Of a stretch of DNA of 64,000 nt, positions 43,922 to 53,089 are shown piece after piece. The notes under the pieces are model-generated. The model was not told the origin of the DNA. It ran no database searches and worked only from the letters and a program-made list of their open reading frames with translations. The number at the start of each line of letters is the position of its first letter. Within the stretch, counting starts at the first letter, position 1. The stretch covers positions 682,001 to 746,000 of the forward strand of contig JASFYI010000001.1 in NCBI GenBank assembly GCA_030055515.1. Reading direction: 5' to 3'. This stretch comes from Methanolinea sp. (GTDB lineage Archaea; Halobacteriota; Methanomicrobia; Methanomicrobiales; Methanospirillaceae). Both the position numbers and the translations under genes were made by a program.

Positions 43922-46510
43922 TCAGCCGACCGGAAGGCCTCCCAGTACCGCCTCCTCGGGGACGTCGATCTCCCTCCCCGTGCCCGCGATGCGGTACTTC
44001 CCCTTCGCCCTCACCTCGTAGGGCGACCCGGACGTGGCGTATGGGACGACGAAGAGGCCGTCCCGGCTCTCCTGCCGGTACGTGAACTCCCTCCCGGTAT
44101 TCGTCACGATGTCGACCTCTATGGTGCCCTCCCCCGCGATCCGCGCCCCGGGGACGAACTCGAAGACCTTGACGTACTTCAGGTCGGGTGCGCTCTCGCC
44201 CTCACGAGGGGACAAGACGTTCGTCGGTGACTCGTGGACGAGCCGGTAGTGCCGCAGCGCGGGGACGTCCTCGACAGGGGAGAGGATGTGCGGGGAGAGG
44301 ACGAGTGCGCGTCTGCCGGCAGGAGCGTTCCTGTTGAAGGCAGCGGCTGCCTCCCTCGCGGCCGCCGCGTCCATCACCTGTGCCCCCCGCACGACCGGGT
44401 ACGCGGCCCGCCCGTCCTCCACCTCGACGTAGTAGACCTTCCCGGCCGAAACGTGCGAGCCGTCGAAATTGTGGAGGCGGGAGACCATCGTCGCGAAGTA
44501 AGGTGCCTCGTACAGCTCGACCGCGGTGTACGTCCCTGCCCCCTCCTGCGCGGGTGCGAACACGTACTCCGTGTAGGGCGATATCCCCGCGCTCACGTTG
44601 TACCACGTGGCCATCGCCCAGAACTTCCCGGTATCCATCTCGATGTCGGTGACGACGTACCGGACACCGCGGTTCCGCGCGATCGCCGCGTTCCTCTCCT
44701 CGTCGGCCGTCATGAAGAAGGCGGCCGCGCCGTTCTCCCCCTCCACGCCCGACTGGAAGGGGTTTGCGTTCGGGATGCGCTTTGCGATGAACGTGATCAG
44801 GTGGCCGTAGTCCCACCACGACATCACCCCGTAGGACTCGGGGGGGTACCTGAAGGTCTCTTTCTCGTAGATGCGGAGGTAGTCGACGCCGGGGTCCGGT
44901 GTGTGCGTCCCCATCCACTCGAGCGCCTCCCGCCAGTCGGGGTTCAGGCGGATGGCACCGGAGGTTGCCACCCGCAGCTCGTACGTGACCTGAGAATACA
45001 CAAAGACCGAGAACGCGACGAGGACGAGCGCGAGGACACCGATCCTGAGGGGATCGACCGCCGCGTGCGCACCCCCGGGTTTTGGCTTCTTCTTCGCCTT
45101 CTGCTTCGAATCCACCCTCTCGCGGTCTTGTTCTCCACCCTTCGTCATGCCAAGGCGGGACGCGGCCAGTCTCTGGACGTCCCTCCACCCCCACTCCACG
45201 GCCCAGGCCGCAAGGAGCCCCGAGAGGAGGGCGAGGGGCGCGGCGAAGTAGTACTCGTACCTGATGTGCTGCCACGTCGCGAATGTGAGGGTGACTGTCC
45301 AGACGAGGACGAAGAGGAGCTCAGCCCTCTTCTCATTCCAGACGTACTTGCAGAGGACACCGAATCCCCCTGCCATCAGGAGGAGGCCGACGCCGAAGTT
45401 CTCCCACGCCTCTCCCACCGTCCACGACCGCGCCTCCTGGATGGTCAGGTAGAAGGGGTTCTGGCCGAAGAACTGGTCGATGCTCGCGACGAACGTGGAA
45501 AAAAGGCCGGGGAGTGCGACCGCGAAGACCCCGAGTGTCGCCGCGAAGAGGCACCCGAGGCCCGCGAGGTAGTACGCGTCGCCCTTCCCCCGCGAGAACC
45601 TCCCGAGGATGTAGAGGACCGCCGTGCCCGCGACGACGAGGAGGTACGCGAGGGGATGGCCGAGGGTGTAGTAATCGAACTGGAAACCTTCCCTGTGGAT
45701 TCCGAGGAAAACGAAGCTCGCCGCCGCGATCCCGAACGTCACCGCGTTGAGGAGGAGGATCCCTTCGCCCCTCTCCCTCCTGAAGAATCCCCACACGAGC
45801 AAGAAGAACGTCGTGACGGCGACGATGAACGCGAAGAGGACCATAGTCGGCATCACGAGGAGGCCAAGGACGTACGTGGTGCCGCAGAGGACGGAGAGGA
45901 GAAGTGGAGTGCGGAGCGTCTCCCGGCGCGAGAAGTCGACCGGGTTCTCCCGGAGGGCCGAGAGCGCCCACGCGTACGAGAAGACGAAGAGCGTGCTGAA
46001 CAGGACCTCGGCGACGTGGTGGTCGAGGTACCCGTAGAGCGACCGGAAGAAGAACTGGCCGCTCACCACCGATACCGCGAGTGCCGAGAAGAGTCCCGCG
46101 AGCGTCCCGTGCAGTCTCCTCCCGAGGAGGAACATGAGGGGAACCATCAGCCCGGCCATGACGGGCGGCACGGCCAGCGAGACCGCGATTATCTCGGGCC
46201 TCGTGGTCGCGCCGGCCAGGAGGCAGAGGGCAGAGCAGATCCAGATGAAGAGGGGACCCCAGTGGATGACCTGCCCGGTGGGGTACAGGGTCATCGCCTC
46301 AAACCACGAGTATGCCGGGAAATTGTGGTTCATCTGTTCGATCTGGCGGAGGTTGTACATCGGGTCGTCGCTCCCGACGAGGTTGAGGATGTCGGTCGTG
46401 CCCGCGGCCGCCGAGGGGAGCATCCGGACCCACACGGAGAAGGCAGTCATCGCCGCGAGGAGGAGGATGACGATGTACTTCCTGTATCGCGTCAAACCGG
46501 AAAATTCCAT
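43922..46510 (-). CDS. aglB: Oligosaccharyltransferase AglB (STT3 family)
   Basis: Membrane enzyme transferring a lipid-linked glycan to Asn in N-x-S/T sequons outside the cell. It has 862 residues: about 13 membrane helices in the first 450, then a soluble domain. Catalytic motifs are GSDDPMYNLRQIEQ in the first external loop (acidic metal pair), GYLDHHVAEVLF, and WWDYG near residue 563 in MSWWDYGHLITF. A Lys-rich cytoplasmic loop separates membrane and soluble parts. It lies next to glycosyltransferases and UDP-sugar genes. Transcribed from the 134-base gap upstream. Confidence 0.96.
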   Translation of the reverse strand: MEFSGLTRYRKYIVILLLAAMTAFSVWVRMLPSAAAGTTDILNLVGSDDPMYNLRQIEQMNHNFPAYSWFEAMTLYPTGQVIHWGPLFIWICSALCLLAGATTRPEIIAVSLAVPPVMAGLMVPLMFLLGRRLHGTLAGLFSALAVSVVSGQFFFRSLYGYLDHHVAEVLFSTLFVFSYAWALSALRENPVDFSRRETLRTPLLLSVLCGTTYVLGLLVMPTMVLFAFIVAVTTFFLLVWGFFRRERGEGILLLNAVTFGIAAASFVFLGIHREGFQFDYYTLGHPLAYLLVVAGTAVLYILGRFSRGKGDAYYLAGLGCLFAATLGVFAVALPGLFSTFVASIDQFFGQNPFYLTIQEARSWTVGEAWENFGVGLLLMAGGFGVLCKYVWNEKRAELLFVLVWTVTLTFATWQHIRYEYYFAAPLALLSGLLAAWAVEWGWRDVQRLAASRLGMTKGGEQDRERVDSKQKAKKKPKPGGAHAAVDPLRIGVLALVLVAFSVFVYSQVTYELRVATSGAIRLNPDWREALEWMGTHTPDPGVDYLRIYEKETFRYPPESYGVMSWWDYGHLITFIAKRIPNANPFQSGVEGENGAAAFFMTADEERNAAIARNRGVRYVVTDIEMDTGKFWAMATWYNVSAGISPYTEYVFAPAQEGAGTYTAVELYEAPYFATMVSRLHNFDGSHVSAGKVYYVEVEDGRAAYPVVRGAQVMDAAAAREAAAAFNRNAPAGRRALVLSPHILSPVEDVPALRHYRLVHESPTNVLSPREGESAPDLKYVKVFEFVPGARIAGEGTIEVDIVTNTGREFTYRQESRDGLFVVPYATSGSPYEVRAKGKYRIAGTGREIDVPEEAVLGGLPVG

Positions 46511-46597
46511 GGTATCGTGTCCCGTTTTTCCCTACGGTGATGTTTGCCTTTCCATCGTTTAATCCTTTGGGATAACACCTTGTACAACGCCTTTTCC

Positions 46598-46603
46598 AAA
46601 AAA
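46598..46603 (-). terminator. Oligo-T terminator between the glycosyltransferase and aglB
   Basis: Six T on the minus strand lie about 40 bases after the stop of the glycosyltransferase at 46645. An AT-rich TTTAAA just upstream may belong to the aglB promoter. Confidence 0.4.
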
Positions 46604-46644
46604 TAACGTTTAAATTCGTTTTTCCTGGGGGCGGTCCTGCGTGG

Positions 46645-47742
46645 TCACCGGTCCTGCGCCCCTCCACGGGACGCACCGAGGCACGTTTCCACGAGTTCGC
46701 GGGCCCTTTCCGCGAAGACGGGGTAGTCGAAGAGCACTGCCCTCCTCCGGCACACGTCGCGGAACTCATCGGACCGTGCCCCCACCTCCCTCACCGCGTC
46801 GCGTATCTCCCGCGGGTCCGGTGCGACGAGCCGCCCGCACACGCCGTCGAGGACCGTCTCCTGGTACCCCCCCTCGCGCACCGCGACGACCGGTTTTCCG
46901 CTCGCCATCGCCTCTACCGGCGTGATCCCGAAGTCCTCGTCGATCGCGGTGGTGAGGAATCCCTCGCACCGGGAGTAGAGGTCGCGGATCTCCTCCTCCC
47001 CGAGGACGTGCTTCCAGATCACGTTCGGCGGAGCGTTCTCCACGACCCGCTCGAACCCCGGGTACACCCTCCCCACGACGACGAGGGTCTTTTCCGGCAT
47101 GGACCGGAACGCCTCGACCTGGAGGTCTATCCTCTTCCACTTGTCCACCCTCCCGAGGGAGAGCCAATACCCCTCGGAGGGCCTCCACGTGAACCGGTCG
47201 GCGTGGACGGGGGGGTAGAGGACGTGCGCGTCCCTCAGGTACACCTTCTGGATGCGGTTCCGGACGGTGTGGGAGATGGCAGCGATGTTCCTCACGTACT
47301 TCCAGACGAAGCGCCGGTCGAAATACCGCGCGGCCGCGAGTGCAGGGACGTACACCGCCCTCTCGGGGATGCTCTTTCCCGCGAGGAAGTGGTAGTACAT
47401 GTCGTAGAGTGCCCTGCGCGGCGTGAGCACGTAGTAGAGGTGGGGGACCGCGTGGACGAGGTAGCGGACTGCCATGTCGTCGATGCAGACGACGAAATCG
47501 TACTCGAGCGAGGCGGAGCGGAAGAGCCGCATTCCCTCGACCTGCCGGAACGGTTCCGCGGGGAGCCGGTGGCCGAGGGAGCAGAACCGGACGCGCCTCC
47601 CCGGGTCGTAGAGAGAGACGACATCCTCCCTGTACGCCGGGACGACCACTTCGGCGTCCAGTGCACGGGCAAGGTCGACGACCAGCCTCTCTGCCCCGCC
47701 CGGAACGGCGAACTCAGAGCCGGTGAGGATCCCTATCCGCAT
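46645..47742 (-). CDS. Family 4 (GT-B) glycosyltransferase
   Basis: A 365-residue GT-B enzyme. The N-terminal domain opens MRIGILTGSEFAVPGGAERLVVDLARALDA (the GGAE loop). The C-terminal domain has SLGRVDKWKRIDLQVEAFR and the donor-binding EDFGITPVEAMASGKPVVAVREGGYQETV, an E-x7-E motif. It should transfer a nucleotide-activated sugar to a lipid-linked glycan, given aglB next door. Overlaps the preceding glycosyltransferase by 29 bases. Confidence 0.93.
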   Translation of the reverse strand: MRIGILTGSEFAVPGGAERLVVDLARALDAEVVVPAYREDVVSLYDPGRRVRFCSLGHRLPAEPFRQVEGMRLFRSASLEYDFVVCIDDMAVRYLVHAVPHLYYVLTPRRALYDMYYHFLAGKSIPERAVYVPALAAARYFDRRFVWKYVRNIAAISHTVRNRIQKVYLRDAHVLYPPVHADRFTWRPSEGYWLSLGRVDKWKRIDLQVEAFRSMPEKTLVVVGRVYPGFERVVENAPPNVIWKHVLGEEEIRDLYSRCEGFLTTAIDEDFGITPVEAMASGKPVVAVREGGYQETVLDGVCGRLVAPDPREIRDAVREVGARSDEFRDVCRRRAVLFDYPVFAERARELVETCLGASRGGAQDR

Positions 47743-48955
47743 GGCACCTCCTCGCGCGTTCGCACAGATCCATCCACTTTTCCCCTACCGATTCCCACGC
47801 GAGTTCCGTGGGCGGTGGATACGTCTTCTTCTCCGGGAGGTGCTGGAGGATTTCTCCCTTCAGCTCTTCCACCGATCCCGGGCTGACGAGGAAGGCACCC
47901 GGATAGGAGCCCATCCCCTCGGCGAGCCCGCCGACCCTCGTCGCGACCACCGGCAGCCCGTATGCCATCGCGATGTGCGCAACGCCGCTCTGGGATGCCC
48001 GGGTATACGGGAGGACGAGCATGTCCGCGGCCGAGAAGTAGAGGGGGACCTCCCTGTCGGGGACATACCTGTCCACGACGGTGATCCTCTCGCGCCGGGG
48101 AGATTCCCGCACCCTCGCGAGGGATTCCCTGTCCTCCCACGCCTCCCCCACGATGAGCAGCCTCGTGTCCCGTGCCACGTCGTCGGGGAGTTCCTCGAAC
48201 GCGCGGACGAGGTATTTCACGCCCTTGTAGGGGCGGAGGAGCCCGAAGAAGAGGATCACGTTCTCCTCTGCGATTCCGAGGCTTTCCCTTGCCTTTTCCT
48301 TGTCCACGCGGGGGTACTGGTCGTAGAGGGGATGCGGGATCACGGTGATCCTCTCCCGCCGGACACCGTAGGAGGCCGCGACGAGGTCCCTGTCCGCGTC
48401 CGAGTGGACGACGAAGTGCGTGGCACGCACCCGGACGATCCTGCCCAGGAACCGCGCGTACATCCTCGCGGGGAGGAGGGACTGCTCGAGGGGGTCGACC
48501 ACCTCGTGGTACTCGACGATGACCGGGACTCGCCGCGGGAGGAGGCACAGGATCGCGACGTACATGTGTGCAACGCTCGACGTCCACCACTGGAGGATCA
48601 CGACGTCGGCTTCCCGCGCGATGGTTGCTGCCTTTATCCACGTGAACGGGTTGTACCAGTCGAGCAGCTCTGCCGCGTCCACGCCGCCCTCGAATGCCAC
48701 GGAGCAGAGGTCCTCCCCCACGCGCCTCCAGCCCGGGAACAACCTCCTCGGCAGCATGTGCCGGAAAAGGACTGCCCTGACGCGGAAATGGCGGGAGAGG
48801 GCGTTTGCGAGGCGGACCGTGTAGTAGCTTATGCCGGAGAGGAACCTGCTCGACGGCCCGACGACGACGATGGTGGGGGGTCCGCCCGTTGCGCATGTCC
48901 TCCCACGTGTCACAGCATTCACGCGGGAAGAGGGGACCGAGCGCGTTGCACGCAC
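47714..48955 (-). CDS. Family 4 (GT-B) glycosyltransferase
   Basis: A 413-residue GT-B enzyme. The first 25 residues are probably extra, and the domain starts near PTIVVVGPSSRFLSGISYYTVRLANALS. The C-terminal half has ILFFGLLRPYKGVKYLVRAFEEL and a donor-site stretch SQSGVAHIAMAYGLPVVATRVGGLAEG, which lacks the usual first Glu of the EX7E motif. That may change donor handling. It begins 6 bases after the glmS stop and belongs to the UDP-sugar operon. Confidence 0.92.
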   Translation of the reverse strand: MRATRSVPSSRVNAVTRGRTCATGGPPTIVVVGPSSRFLSGISYYTVRLANALSRHFRVRAVLFRHMLPRRLFPGWRRVGEDLCSVAFEGGVDAAELLDWYNPFTWIKAATIAREADVVILQWWTSSVAHMYVAILCLLPRRVPVIVEYHEVVDPLEQSLLPARMYARFLGRIVRVRATHFVVHSDADRDLVAASYGVRRERITVIPHPLYDQYPRVDKEKARESLGIAEENVILFFGLLRPYKGVKYLVRAFEELPDDVARDTRLLIVGEAWEDRESLARVRESPRRERITVVDRYVPDREVPLYFSAADMLVLPYTRASQSGVAHIAMAYGLPVVATRVGGLAEGMGSYPGAFLVSPGSVEELKGEILQHLPEKKTYPPPTELAWESVGEKWMDLCERARRCHADRDPHRL

Positions 48956-48961
48956 CGTTCG

Positions 48962-50707
48962 TCACTCCACGGTCACGCTCTTCGCGAGGTTCCTCGGCTG
49001 GTCGATTTCCCGTCCCAGTGCCTCCGCGGTCCTGAAGGCGAGGAGCTGGAGGATGACCGTGCTGGCGAGGATATGGGAGACTGTATCCCCGCGGGGGAGG
49101 GGCACGAGCACGTCTGCGACCTCTGCGAGGTCCGGGGAGCTCCCGTCGCCGACGACGACGAGCGGTGCACCCCTCGCCCTCATCTCCCTCGCGTTGGAGA
49201 GCATCGGGGTGAACGTCTCCCCCGGCGGGCAGAGTGCGACGACAGGGACCTCCGCCGAGAGGAGGGCGAACGGCCCGTGCTTTATCTCGCCGGCCGCGTA
49301 GCCCTCCGCGTGGATGTACGAGATCTCCTTCATCTTGAGTGCCCCCTCGAGCGCGAGGGGGAAGAACGGTCCCCTCCCTACGAAGAATATCGAGGGTGCA
49401 TTCCTGCATACCTCCACGGCGGGAGAGAGATCCTGGAGGAGCGCGTCCTCGATTGCCGTGTGCCCGGAGAGGATCGATTGCCGCAGGATTCCCCCGCACA
49501 GGTGGTCCGCGAGGGAGAGGAGGACAGCGACCTCCGCGGTGAACGACTTCGTCGCGGCGACGCTGATCTCCGGACCCGCCCGCATGTAGAGGGTGTGGTC
49601 TGCGATCCGCGTCGCGCTGCTCCCGAGGACGTTGGTCACCGCGAGCGTCGGGTGGTTGCGCATCCTCGCCCTCTTCAGCGCGGCGAGCGTGTCCGCCGTC
49701 TCCCCCGACTGCGTCACCGCCACCACGAGGTCGTCGGGGGGTGGCGACCGGTACCGGAACTCCGAGGCGATCTCCGCACGGACGGGGATGCCGGCGTATC
49801 CCTCGACGAGGTACTGGCAGAGGAGGCAGGCATGGTACGACGTCCCGCACGCGACGAACGTGATCCCGGTGACGCCATCGAGGATCTCCCCGAGGTCCGC
49901 GGAGAGGACCGAGCGCGCGGTGGCCGCGAAGACCGACGGCTGCTCGAATATCTCCTTGAGCATGTAGTGCGAGAAACCCCCGAGCGTCACCTCCTCGGCG
50001 GACCAGTCCACGACCTGGACCGATCTTTCGACCTTCCCGGTCCCGTTCCACACGACGGGGCCGGAAGGGTGGATCGCGGCGACGTCCCCGTCCTCGAGGA
50101 AGATGACCCTGTCGGTGTGACCGAGGAGGGCCGTCACGTCCGATGCGGCGACGCACGCGCGGTCGGCAAGGCCAATGACGAGCGGGCTCCCGTTCCTCGC
50201 CGCGACGATCCCCCCGTAACCATCCGCGACCACGAGGATTGCGTAGCTCCCTTCCAGCCTCGGGAGGACTGCCCTCACCGCGGCCGGCAGGTCCCCTCCC
50301 CGGTACTCCTCCTCGACGAGGTGCACGATCACCTCGGTATCTGTCTCGGACCGGAAGACGTGCCCCCTCCCCTCGAGTTCCCGCCGGAGCGACGCGTGGT
50401 TCTCGATGATGCCGTTGTGCACGAGGGCTATCTTCCCGCGGCAGTCCGTGTGGGGGTGTGCATTCCGGTCGCTCGGTTCCCCGTGGGTCGCCCAGCGCGT
50501 GTGACCTATCGCGGTCCTGCCCTTCTGCCGCGTGACCGGGGGTCGCTCCCGGGATATCTTCCCCTTCTTCTTCCAGACCCAGATGCCGTTGTCATCGAGG
50601 ACCGCGAGTCCGAACGAGTCATACCCCCTGTACTCGAGCCGCCGCAGCCCCTCGATGACGAGGGGGGCAGCCCTCTTCTCCCCGGTGTACCCGAATATCC
50701 CGCACAC
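48962..50707 (-). CDS. glmS: Glutamine-fructose-6-phosphate aminotransferase (isomerizing)
   Basis: Makes glucosamine-6-phosphate from fructose-6-phosphate and glutamine, the entry to UDP-GlcNAc. It has 581 residues. After removal of Met, Cys2 is the glutaminase nucleophile (MCGIFGYTG). The glutaminase domain fills about 1-215 and two SIS sugar isomerase domains follow (TQSGETADTLAALKRAR). The C-terminal SVTVE is the conserved tail. It lies 2 bases after the nucleotidyltransferase gene. Confidence 0.97.
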   Translation of the reverse strand: MCGIFGYTGEKRAAPLVIEGLRRLEYRGYDSFGLAVLDDNGIWVWKKKGKISRERPPVTRQKGRTAIGHTRWATHGEPSDRNAHPHTDCRGKIALVHNGIIENHASLRRELEGRGHVFRSETDTEVIVHLVEEEYRGGDLPAAVRAVLPRLEGSYAILVVADGYGGIVAARNGSPLVIGLADRACVAASDVTALLGHTDRVIFLEDGDVAAIHPSGPVVWNGTGKVERSVQVVDWSAEEVTLGGFSHYMLKEIFEQPSVFAATARSVLSADLGEILDGVTGITFVACGTSYHACLLCQYLVEGYAGIPVRAEIASEFRYRSPPPDDLVVAVTQSGETADTLAALKRARMRNHPTLAVTNVLGSSATRIADHTLYMRAGPEISVAATKSFTAEVAVLLSLADHLCGGILRQSILSGHTAIEDALLQDLSPAVEVCRNAPSIFFVGRGPFFPLALEGALKMKEISYIHAEGYAAGEIKHGPFALLSAEVPVVALCPPGETFTPMLSNAREMRARGAPLVVVGDGSSPDLAEVADVLVPLPRGDTVSHILASTVILQLLAFRTAEALGREIDQPRNLAKSVTVE

Positions 50708-50709
50708 CC

Positions 50710-51867
50710 CTACACCACCGTGCTCCCGTCATCGAATGCGACCGTGGACGATACCTCCTTCCCGCCCCTCACCGTCGCGCCGTTGCCCACGATGGCAGCG
50801 CGCAGGATCGAGAACGGGCCGATCCTCGCTTTCTCCCCTGTGACCGCCCCGAACCTCCCCCTCGCCTGTTCGTCCCCGATCTCGAGGAGCGGTGCGTCCG
50901 GGACCGTGCTCACGTGGTCTTCGAGGCGGCAACCCTCGCCGATGACCGATTCCCTGACGAGGGAGTGGGGCCCGATGACCGCGTCGTCGAAGACGATGCT
51001 GTCCGCTACGAGCGAGAACGGGCCGACCTGCACTCGGTCCCCGATGCTCACGTGGGGCATGATGCAGGCGTGCGGGCCGATCTCGCAGTCCGATCCTATG
51101 ACGGCGGGACCCACGATCGTGCACCCCGGGTGGATCCGTGTCCCGGCACCGACGCGGACGTTCCCCTGGAGGACCGAGCCCGCCGCGATCTCCCCCGCCT
51201 TCTCCGCGCGGCCCTTCCCGACGAGGAGGCGGTTCATCGGGAGGAGGTCCCAGGGGTAGACCGCGTCCTGCCAGTCGACGGCGCGGATGGCCTTGATCTT
51301 CCCCCCGGCCGCGATGAATGCCGCGACCGCGTCGGTGAGGTCTGGGGTATCCATGTAATCGAAGATGCCGGGATCGAACGAGAATATGCCGGTCGAGATG
51401 GTGAAGCTGGGTGCCTGCCGCGGTTTCTCGACGATCCGGGTCACGAGTCCCCTCCTCACCTCCACGACGCCGAAGTTGGAGGGGTAGGGGTGGTCCTTCA
51501 CGAGGACCGCGTTTTTCGTGCCCACGATGCGCGCGATGGAGGCACCGTCGATGTAGTTGTCGCCCGGGAGGACGAGGAACGGCCCCGTGATGTGTTCCCT
51601 TGCCTGCAGGAGCGCGTGGGCCGTCCCTATCTGCCTCTCCTGTACGACGATCCTGACCGGGTACCCGGCTTTCCCGAGGTGGCTCGTCACCTTCTCCCTG
51701 CGGTACCCCACGACCACCGTGATGTCGCGGATGCCGCACGAGAGGAGCGCCTCCACCACGTAGTCGATGATGGGCACGTTTCCGACCGGGATGAGGGCCT
51801 TTGGGCGGCTCCGCGTGAGTGGCCGGAGCCTCCTCCCCTCGCCCGCCGCGAGTATGACTGCCTGCAT
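50710..51867 (-). CDS. Sugar-1-phosphate nucleotidyltransferase with beta-helix domain
   Basis: A 385-residue enzyme: pyrophosphorylase domain (VILAAGEGRRLRPLTRSRPKALIPVGN, DNYIDG, and a Lys-containing VEKPRQAPS) plus a left-handed beta-helix of hexapeptide repeats (about 245-370). It resembles GlmU of archaea but the acetyltransferase region lacks the R/K-rich loop seen in its neighbour, so it may be a UDP-GlcNAc or glucose-1-phosphate uridylyl/thymidylyltransferase rather than a full GlmU. Tandem to the next gene and likely its duplicate. Confidence 0.9.
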   Translation of the reverse strand: MQAVILAAGEGRRLRPLTRSRPKALIPVGNVPIIDYVVEALLSCGIRDITVVVGYRREKVTSHLGKAGYPVRIVVQERQIGTAHALLQAREHITGPFLVLPGDNYIDGASIARIVGTKNAVLVKDHPYPSNFGVVEVRRGLVTRIVEKPRQAPSFTISTGIFSFDPGIFDYMDTPDLTDAVAAFIAAGGKIKAIRAVDWQDAVYPWDLLPMNRLLVGKGRAEKAGEIAAGSVLQGNVRVGAGTRIHPGCTIVGPAVIGSDCEIGPHACIMPHVSIGDRVQVGPFSLVADSIVFDDAVIGPHSLVRESVIGEGCRLEDHVSTVPDAPLLEIGDEQARGRFGAVTGEKARIGPFSILRAAIVGNGATVRGGKEVSSTVAFDDGSTVV

Positions 51868-51875
51868 GCCTGCAC

Positions 51876-53075
51876 CTACCTTATCCTTGTCCCCGGCGCG
51901 ATATACCCCTCGACGAGGCAGTGCGGGCCGATGGATGCACCCGTTCCTATCACCGTCCCCACGTTGAGGGAGCAGTTGATGCCGATCATCACGTTGTCCC
52001 CGATGATCGCACCGTGTTTCTTCCTCTTCGTGGGGATGCCGCCGACCCGGACCTCCGCGCGGTCGTGCCGGAGGTTTGCGACCTTCGTCCCCGCGCCGAT
52101 GTTGCAGCCGCTCCCGACGACCGAGTCACCGAGGTAGTTGAAGTGCGGGAGGTTCGTCCCCGGAAGGATGATCGAGTTCTTCACCTCGGTCGCGTGGCCG
52201 ACGTGGCACCCGTCGCCTATGGCCGTCGCCCCGCGGATGTACGCGTGGGGGCCGATCCTGCAATCCCTCCCGACGATGCACGGTCCCTCGATGCACGTGC
52301 CCGCCCTGACGATGGTCCCTTCCCCCACGATGACCGCGCCGTGGAGGATCACGCCCTCCTCCAGTGTGCCCCTGACCGAGCGGGAGATTCCCCCCATCAT
52401 CCTCTCGTTCGCCGAAAGGAGGTCCCAGGGGTAGCCCACGTCGAGCCACGAGTCCACCCTCTCTGCCCGGAGTGCCCGCGCCGCGATGTACCCGGAGAGT
52501 GCGTCCGTGAGCTCACGCTCGCCCCGCGGCGAGACCCCGACGCCCTCGAGGACGGAGAATATATCGTCGTCGAAGTGGTAGATGCCGGCGTTCACGAGGT
52601 TCCCCGCGGGGCGGGGAGACTTCTCCTCGAGGCGCGCGACGCGGTCCCCCTCGAGCACGACGGCCCCGTAGTCCTCCGGGTGGTCCGAGGGGGCAACGCC
52701 GAGGCACGGCGGGTCGGACGCCGCGACCCGAGATATGTCCTCGTGGGAGAGGACCATGTCGCCGTTCATCAGGAGGAAATCGCCACTCACCCACTCGCGG
52801 GCGGTCTCGAGGGCGTCCGCCGTGCCCCGCTGGTGCCGCTGGACCGCGTACTCGATGCGGACGCCGAGGTCCCTCCCGTCCCCGAAGTGCTCCCGGACCG
52901 CCTCCTCCATGTACCCCACGACGAGGAGGACCTCGGATATCCCGGCGTCGCGCGCGGCGCGCACGAGGTGCTCGAGCATGGGGCGGTTCGCGAGCGGGAG
53001 CATGACCTTCGGGCGGGTGGCCGTGAGCGGCCGCATCCTCTTGCCCTCCCCCGCGGCGAGGATGACGCACTGCAT
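51876..53075 (-). CDS. glmU: GlmU-type bifunctional uridylyltransferase/acetyltransferase
   Basis: A 399-residue enzyme expected to acetylate glucosamine-1-phosphate and attach UMP, giving UDP-GlcNAc. The uridylyltransferase domain has ILAAGEGKRMRPLTATRPKVMLPLANRP and NGDM. The beta-helix domain ends with GGIPTKRKKHGAIIGDNVMIGINCSLNVG, which matches the acetyltransferase region of archaeal GlmU such as MJ1101. The ATG at 53075 was chosen because the open frame upstream belongs to glmM. Sits between glmM and its paralogue. Confidence 0.93.
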   Translation of the reverse strand: MQCVILAAGEGKRMRPLTATRPKVMLPLANRPMLEHLVRAARDAGISEVLLVVGYMEEAVREHFGDGRDLGVRIEYAVQRHQRGTADALETAREWVSGDFLLMNGDMVLSHEDISRVAASDPPCLGVAPSDHPEDYGAVVLEGDRVARLEEKSPRPAGNLVNAGIYHFDDDIFSVLEGVGVSPRGERELTDALSGYIAARALRAERVDSWLDVGYPWDLLSANERMMGGISRSVRGTLEEGVILHGAVIVGEGTIVRAGTCIEGPCIVGRDCRIGPHAYIRGATAIGDGCHVGHATEVKNSIILPGTNLPHFNYLGDSVVGSGCNIGAGTKVANLRHDRAEVRVGGIPTKRKKHGAIIGDNVMIGINCSLNVGTVIGTGASIGPHCLVEGYIAPGTRIR

Positions 53076-53089
53076 GCGGTGTACCTCTC

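Noticed and set aside
44234-46540. A long plus-strand open frame opposite aglB.
   Set aside because: The product is acidic low-complexity sequence with no domain, fully antisense to AglB with all its motifs.
47723-51259. A very long plus-strand open frame (1178 codons) opposite the glycosyltransferase and glmS genes.
   Set aside because: It is antisense to four well-recognised genes, its product is low-complexity and rich in Arg, Asp, Glu and Pro, and such frames arise from the GC-rich third positions of the real genes.
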